In this document: positions 45,836 through 47,659 of the stretch, piece by piece
How the letters are laid out: each line of letters begins with the position of its first letter
How positions within the stretch are numbered: position 1 is the first letter of the stretch
Assembly (NCBI GenBank): GCA_017549205.1
Contig: JAFYVH010000003.1
Span: 1 to 47,659, forward strand
Direction of reading: 5' to 3'
Length of the DNA stretch: 47,659 nt
Source: Clostridia bacterium
GTDB taxonomy: Bacteria > Bacillota > Clostridia > UBA1381 > UBA9506
Program-made: the position numbers and the translations under genes
The notes under the pieces: generated by a model
What the model saw: the letters and a program-made list of their open reading frames with translations, nothing else
Told to the model about the DNA's origin: nothing
The model's database searches: none

Positions 45836-45920
45836 GGAGGGGTTCCCGAGTGGCCAAAGGGGGCAGACTGTAAATCTGTTGTCTTCGACTTCGATGGTTC
45901 GAATCCATCTCCCTCCACCA
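45836..45920 (+). tRNA. tRNA-Tyr (anticodon GUA)
   Basis: This 85-nt class II tRNA has a long variable arm. The acceptor GGAGGGG pairs with TCCCTCC (one G-U), with discriminator A and encoded CCA. The anticodon loop CTGTAAA gives GTA. The T arm has GGTTCGAATCC. Confidence 0.96.
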
Positions 45921-45941
45921 TTTTCCTGCTTGACAGGACAT

Positions 45942-45964
45942 AAAGCCCGTTTATAGGGCTTTTT
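45942..45964 (+). terminator. Terminator after tRNA-Tyr
   Basis: AAAGCCC / GGGCTTT with a 7-base loop and TTTTT at the end, 21 bp past the tRNA. It may be partial, since tRNA-Pro next has no clear promoter of its own. Confidence 0.8.
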
Positions 45965-45984
45965 GTGTTTTACATAGTATTTGC

Positions 45985-46060
<76 letters not shown>

Positions 46061-46061
<1 letters not shown>

Positions 46062-46099
46062 AAAAGCAACCGATACTTTTTGTATTGGTTGCTTTTTTT
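46061..46099 (+). terminator. Terminator after tRNA-Pro
   Basis: The stem AAAAAGCAACCGATAC / GTATTGGTTGCTTTTT (one G-U pair) is followed by a T-run. It starts at the last base of the encoded CCA, so the hairpin and tRNA end are adjacent. Confidence 0.88.
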
Positions 46100-46150
46100 G
46101 TTTCGATGAGATAGCGAGATTTGAAACTTAAGAAGGCACGAGCGGTAAAG

Positions 46151-46177
46151 AAAAACAGTCCGGTGGACTGTTTTTTT
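46151..46177 (+). terminator. Second terminator-like hairpin downstream of tRNA-Pro
   Basis: AAAAACAGTCC-GGT-GGACTGTTTTT is a perfect 11-bp stem followed by more T. It lies within the segment between the two copies of the tRNA-Pro 3' end. No gene upstream obviously needs it. A third hairpin, GTGAGCT-TT-AGCTCAC, lies at 46204-46219. Confidence 0.75.
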
Positions 46178-46252
46178 GAGCGAGTGGTGCGCCGTCGGGT
46201 ACTGTGAGCTTTAGCTCACGGTCGACAAGCAGGCAAGACGCGAAGCGACTGT

Positions 46253-46270
46253 ATCCTGTTATCCCGACCA
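46253..46270 (+). repeat. 18-bp duplicate of the tRNA-Pro 3' end (candidate attachment site)
   Basis: ATCCTGTTATCCCGACCA at 46253-46270 is identical to the tRNA-Pro 3' end at 46044-46061 including CCA. Flanking bases differ on both sides. The acceptor 5' half is absent here, so this is not a second tRNA. The gap between copies (191 bp) has no ORF. From here to 46355 I see no gene. Confidence 0.85.
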
Positions 46271-46355
46271 CATCAGAGCTCACTCACACCGCTGCTCTTC
46301 CCTTTTCACAAAAAGTCACGTTCAGTTCGTCTGTTCGGATATAAACCCTTGCATC

Positions 46356-46395
46356 AACAAAACCCCAGAAACCAATTGATTTCTGGGGTTTTGTT
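46356..46395 (-). terminator. Terminator after the MBL/ACT gene (bidirectional-looking)
   Basis: Perfect 16-bp arms (46356-46371 and 46380-46395) with GC core CCCCAGAAA and an 8-base loop; T-rich tails occur on both strands. It is 41 bp past the metallo-hydrolase gene stop. Confidence 0.88.
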
Positions 46396-46436
46396 TTGTT
46401 CTGCGTTTTCGGCTTTTATTTTCTTTACCAGTAGAT

Positions 46437-47659
46437 TTATGAATTGACGGAATAATCCATCTTAAAGCCATGCGCACCAAAGATTTGCCACTTGCCAACA
46501 CCAAGTCTTTGCATAATTGCTTTTCTTTCTTCCAAGCACAGTTTCGAGTCAGTATCAACCGAGGTCATCAGTATCGGTGCATACTGATTGTATTCTGCCT
46601 GCTCTGCTGTAAGACCGTGTGTGTTGATATAGATATCACCTGTAATTGCAATGTGCTTCGAATAGTCTATCAGCACAATTTCACCAGGCAGGTGTCCGCC
46701 TTTACCTTCATACACCTCAAAATGTAATTCTTCAAAATCAAAGAAACCAATCTGCGTAAGCGGTTCCGTTAGATTTTCAATGTCATTCCACATAGGTAGG
46801 ACTTTATCAGGATTCACTGTTTCATATGAGGTAAGAATTTTGCAAATGTTTATATATGGTCTATGCAATGGGTTTTCTTCTCTGTACCCGTTTTTGCCGT
46901 TAAATTCATTTAAAAGACAATTTGCTGTTTTCATACTTCCAATCACCTTATCAAATATCGGCAGAAGTCCGCAATGATCAACATCTGCATGAGTTACAAG
47001 AATCGTCTTTTCCATTTTGTCATAATCGGGTAGTATTTTTCTGAAAACAGCAAGCATTTCCTCGGTGTAACAGGCATATCCGCTATCAACAAACAATACC
47101 ATATCCTTGCTTTTTATAATGATAGTATTGCTTCCACAAGGAGGCTCAATAAGCGTTATTTCGGTATTGTCTGTTATCTTATGAGCACTTATGCGAGGAT
47201 TGAAATTCTCGCCCTTCGACGCACCTAAAAGTTCTGCAAATTTGCTGATACTGTCAAATGTACGATACGGTGATAAACCCTGTTCATCAAGAGTTTGCAT
47301 TGCAAGGTTGACATGAACTAAAAGTTCACGACTCACTTCTTCTGAAAGTCCCATTGTCTGCGACAATCCTAAAACATAGGTGTTGTAAAAGATGCTGTTA
47401 TCATAAACCTTTTCAGAACTGTTATAATCTATCACACGAACCTTGCAAAGCTTCTCAGCTTCTTTTAGAAATTCCGAAATCTTATCATAATCATCAACAT
47501 ATAAGCCCATTTTGAAACATTGATAATCTGTTCCATTTTCCTGCGAACTGATGTAGGAAATGTTGAAATTAAATTCACTTATTAACTCAAGTACATTTGT
47601 TACACTTCCCGGAACATCTTTGAGGCAGAATTCTATCAAAACAACACTCGTCTTATTCG
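46437..47659 (-). CDS. ACT-domain / metallo-beta-lactamase-fold fusion protein (5' end outside window)
   Basis: The reading frame stays open to the last base (…NKTSVVLIEF…), so the start lies beyond the window. At least 407 codons are present. The N-terminal ~75 residues form an ACT-like fold (LKDVPGSVTNVLELISEFN), a usual amino-acid-sensing module. A helical linker follows, then an MBL hydrolase with THADVDHCG, GGHLPGEIVLID, ITGDIYIN and FGAHG as metal-ligand motifs. The canonical HXHXDH is HADVDH here, with Asp in place of the second His. The substrate is unknown. It lies beyond the duplicated tRNA end and could belong to an acquired segment. Confidence 0.82.
   Translation of the reverse strand, partial: NKTSVVLIEFCLKDVPGSVTNVLELISEFNFNISYISSQENGTDYQCFKMGLYVDDYDKISEFLKEAEKLCKVRVIDYNSSEKVYDNSIFYNTYVLGLSQTMGLSEEVSRELLVHVNLAMQTLDEQGLSPYRTFDSISKFAELLGASKGENFNPRISAHKITDNTEITLIEPPCGSNTIIIKSKDMVLFVDSGYACYTEEMLAVFRKILPDYDKMEKTILVTHADVDHCGLLPIFDKVIGSMKTANCLLNEFNGKNGYREENPLHRPYINICKILTSYETVNPDKVLPMWNDIENLTEPLTQIGFFDFEELHFEVYEGKGGHLPGEIVLIDYSKHIAITGDIYINTHGLTAEQAEYNQYAPILMTSVDTDSKLCLEERKAIMQRLGVGKWQIFGAHGFKMDYSVNS

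Noticed and set aside
45594..45956. ORF of about 120 aa across the tRNA cluster
   Set aside because: It runs through tRNA-Thr and tRNA-Tyr, which account for the sequence.
46322..46558. 78-aa minus-strand ORF at the end of the MBL gene
   Set aside because: It overlaps the MBL reading frame in another frame and includes the terminator hairpin; no support as a gene.

Overview
The window looks like the chromosome of a low-to-mid GC, spore-forming, Gram-positive anaerobe of the class Clostridia. This is inferred from the sporulation genes (gerW/ytfJ, spoVAE), a PyrR-attenuated pyrimidine operon, an S-layer-homology protein, a Na+-type F-ATP synthase rotor, TagO/MnaA-type wall-glycan genes and DUF3343/AbrB-like small proteins. 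I cannot assign a genus. Coding density is high, nearly all genes have recognisable families, and operons are tightly packed with short overlaps. All start choices, promoters and hairpins were read by eye.

Layout. 1-2.5 kb: the first 47 codons of a sugar-type ABC permease, preceded by a membrane-anchored AraC-family sensor-regulator, both on the minus strand. 2.8-11.6 kb (minus): de novo pyrimidine operon pyrR-pyrB-pyrC-pyrF-carA-carB, with ppiB last. It is headed by a consensus promoter and a legible PyrR attenuator; pyrD/pyrK are absent here and pyrE lies 33 kb away. 11.7-14.1 kb (minus): a three-gene translationally coupled operon encoding a PqqD-like peptide-binding protein, an S26 (Ser/His type) peptidase and an ABC exporter. 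It resembles a RiPP maturation/export module but has no visible precursor or modifying enzyme, and it is divergent from an SLH-domain surface protein. 16-23.7 kb (plus): AEC transporter, purE, hisC, miaB, ricA/ymcA-like, mutS, smpB.

23.7-24.0 kb is a gene-free stretch full of hairpins. 24.0-27.9 kb (minus): site-2 protease, scpA, scpB, DUF2953, gerW, plus a monofunctional GT51 transglycosylase. 28-36.1 kb (minus): complete F1Fo ATP synthase operon atpI-B-E-F-H-A-G-D-C followed by glnA; the c subunit carries a two-carboxylate Na+ signature and epsilon lacks its C-terminal helical domain. 36.3-41.2 kb (minus): YhcH-family protein, histidine phosphatase, M20 dipeptidase, UDP-GlcNAc 2-epimerase, TagO/WecA-like transferase. 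41.3-45.4 kb: azlC, yebC, spoVAE, radC, pyrE, a DUF3343 protein and a zinc-finger AbrB-like regulator. 45.6-46.1 kb: tRNA-Thr(UGU), tRNA-Tyr(GUA), tRNA-Pro(CGG). An 18-bp perfect copy of the tRNA-Pro 3' end lies 209 bp downstream, a signature of integrase attachment. The window ends inside an ACT/metallo-beta-lactamase fusion gene.

The observations most worth following are the PqqD/S26/ABC operon, the tRNA-Pro 3'-end duplication, the Na+ ATP synthase with truncated epsilon, and the hairpin-rich intergenic element at 23.7 kb.
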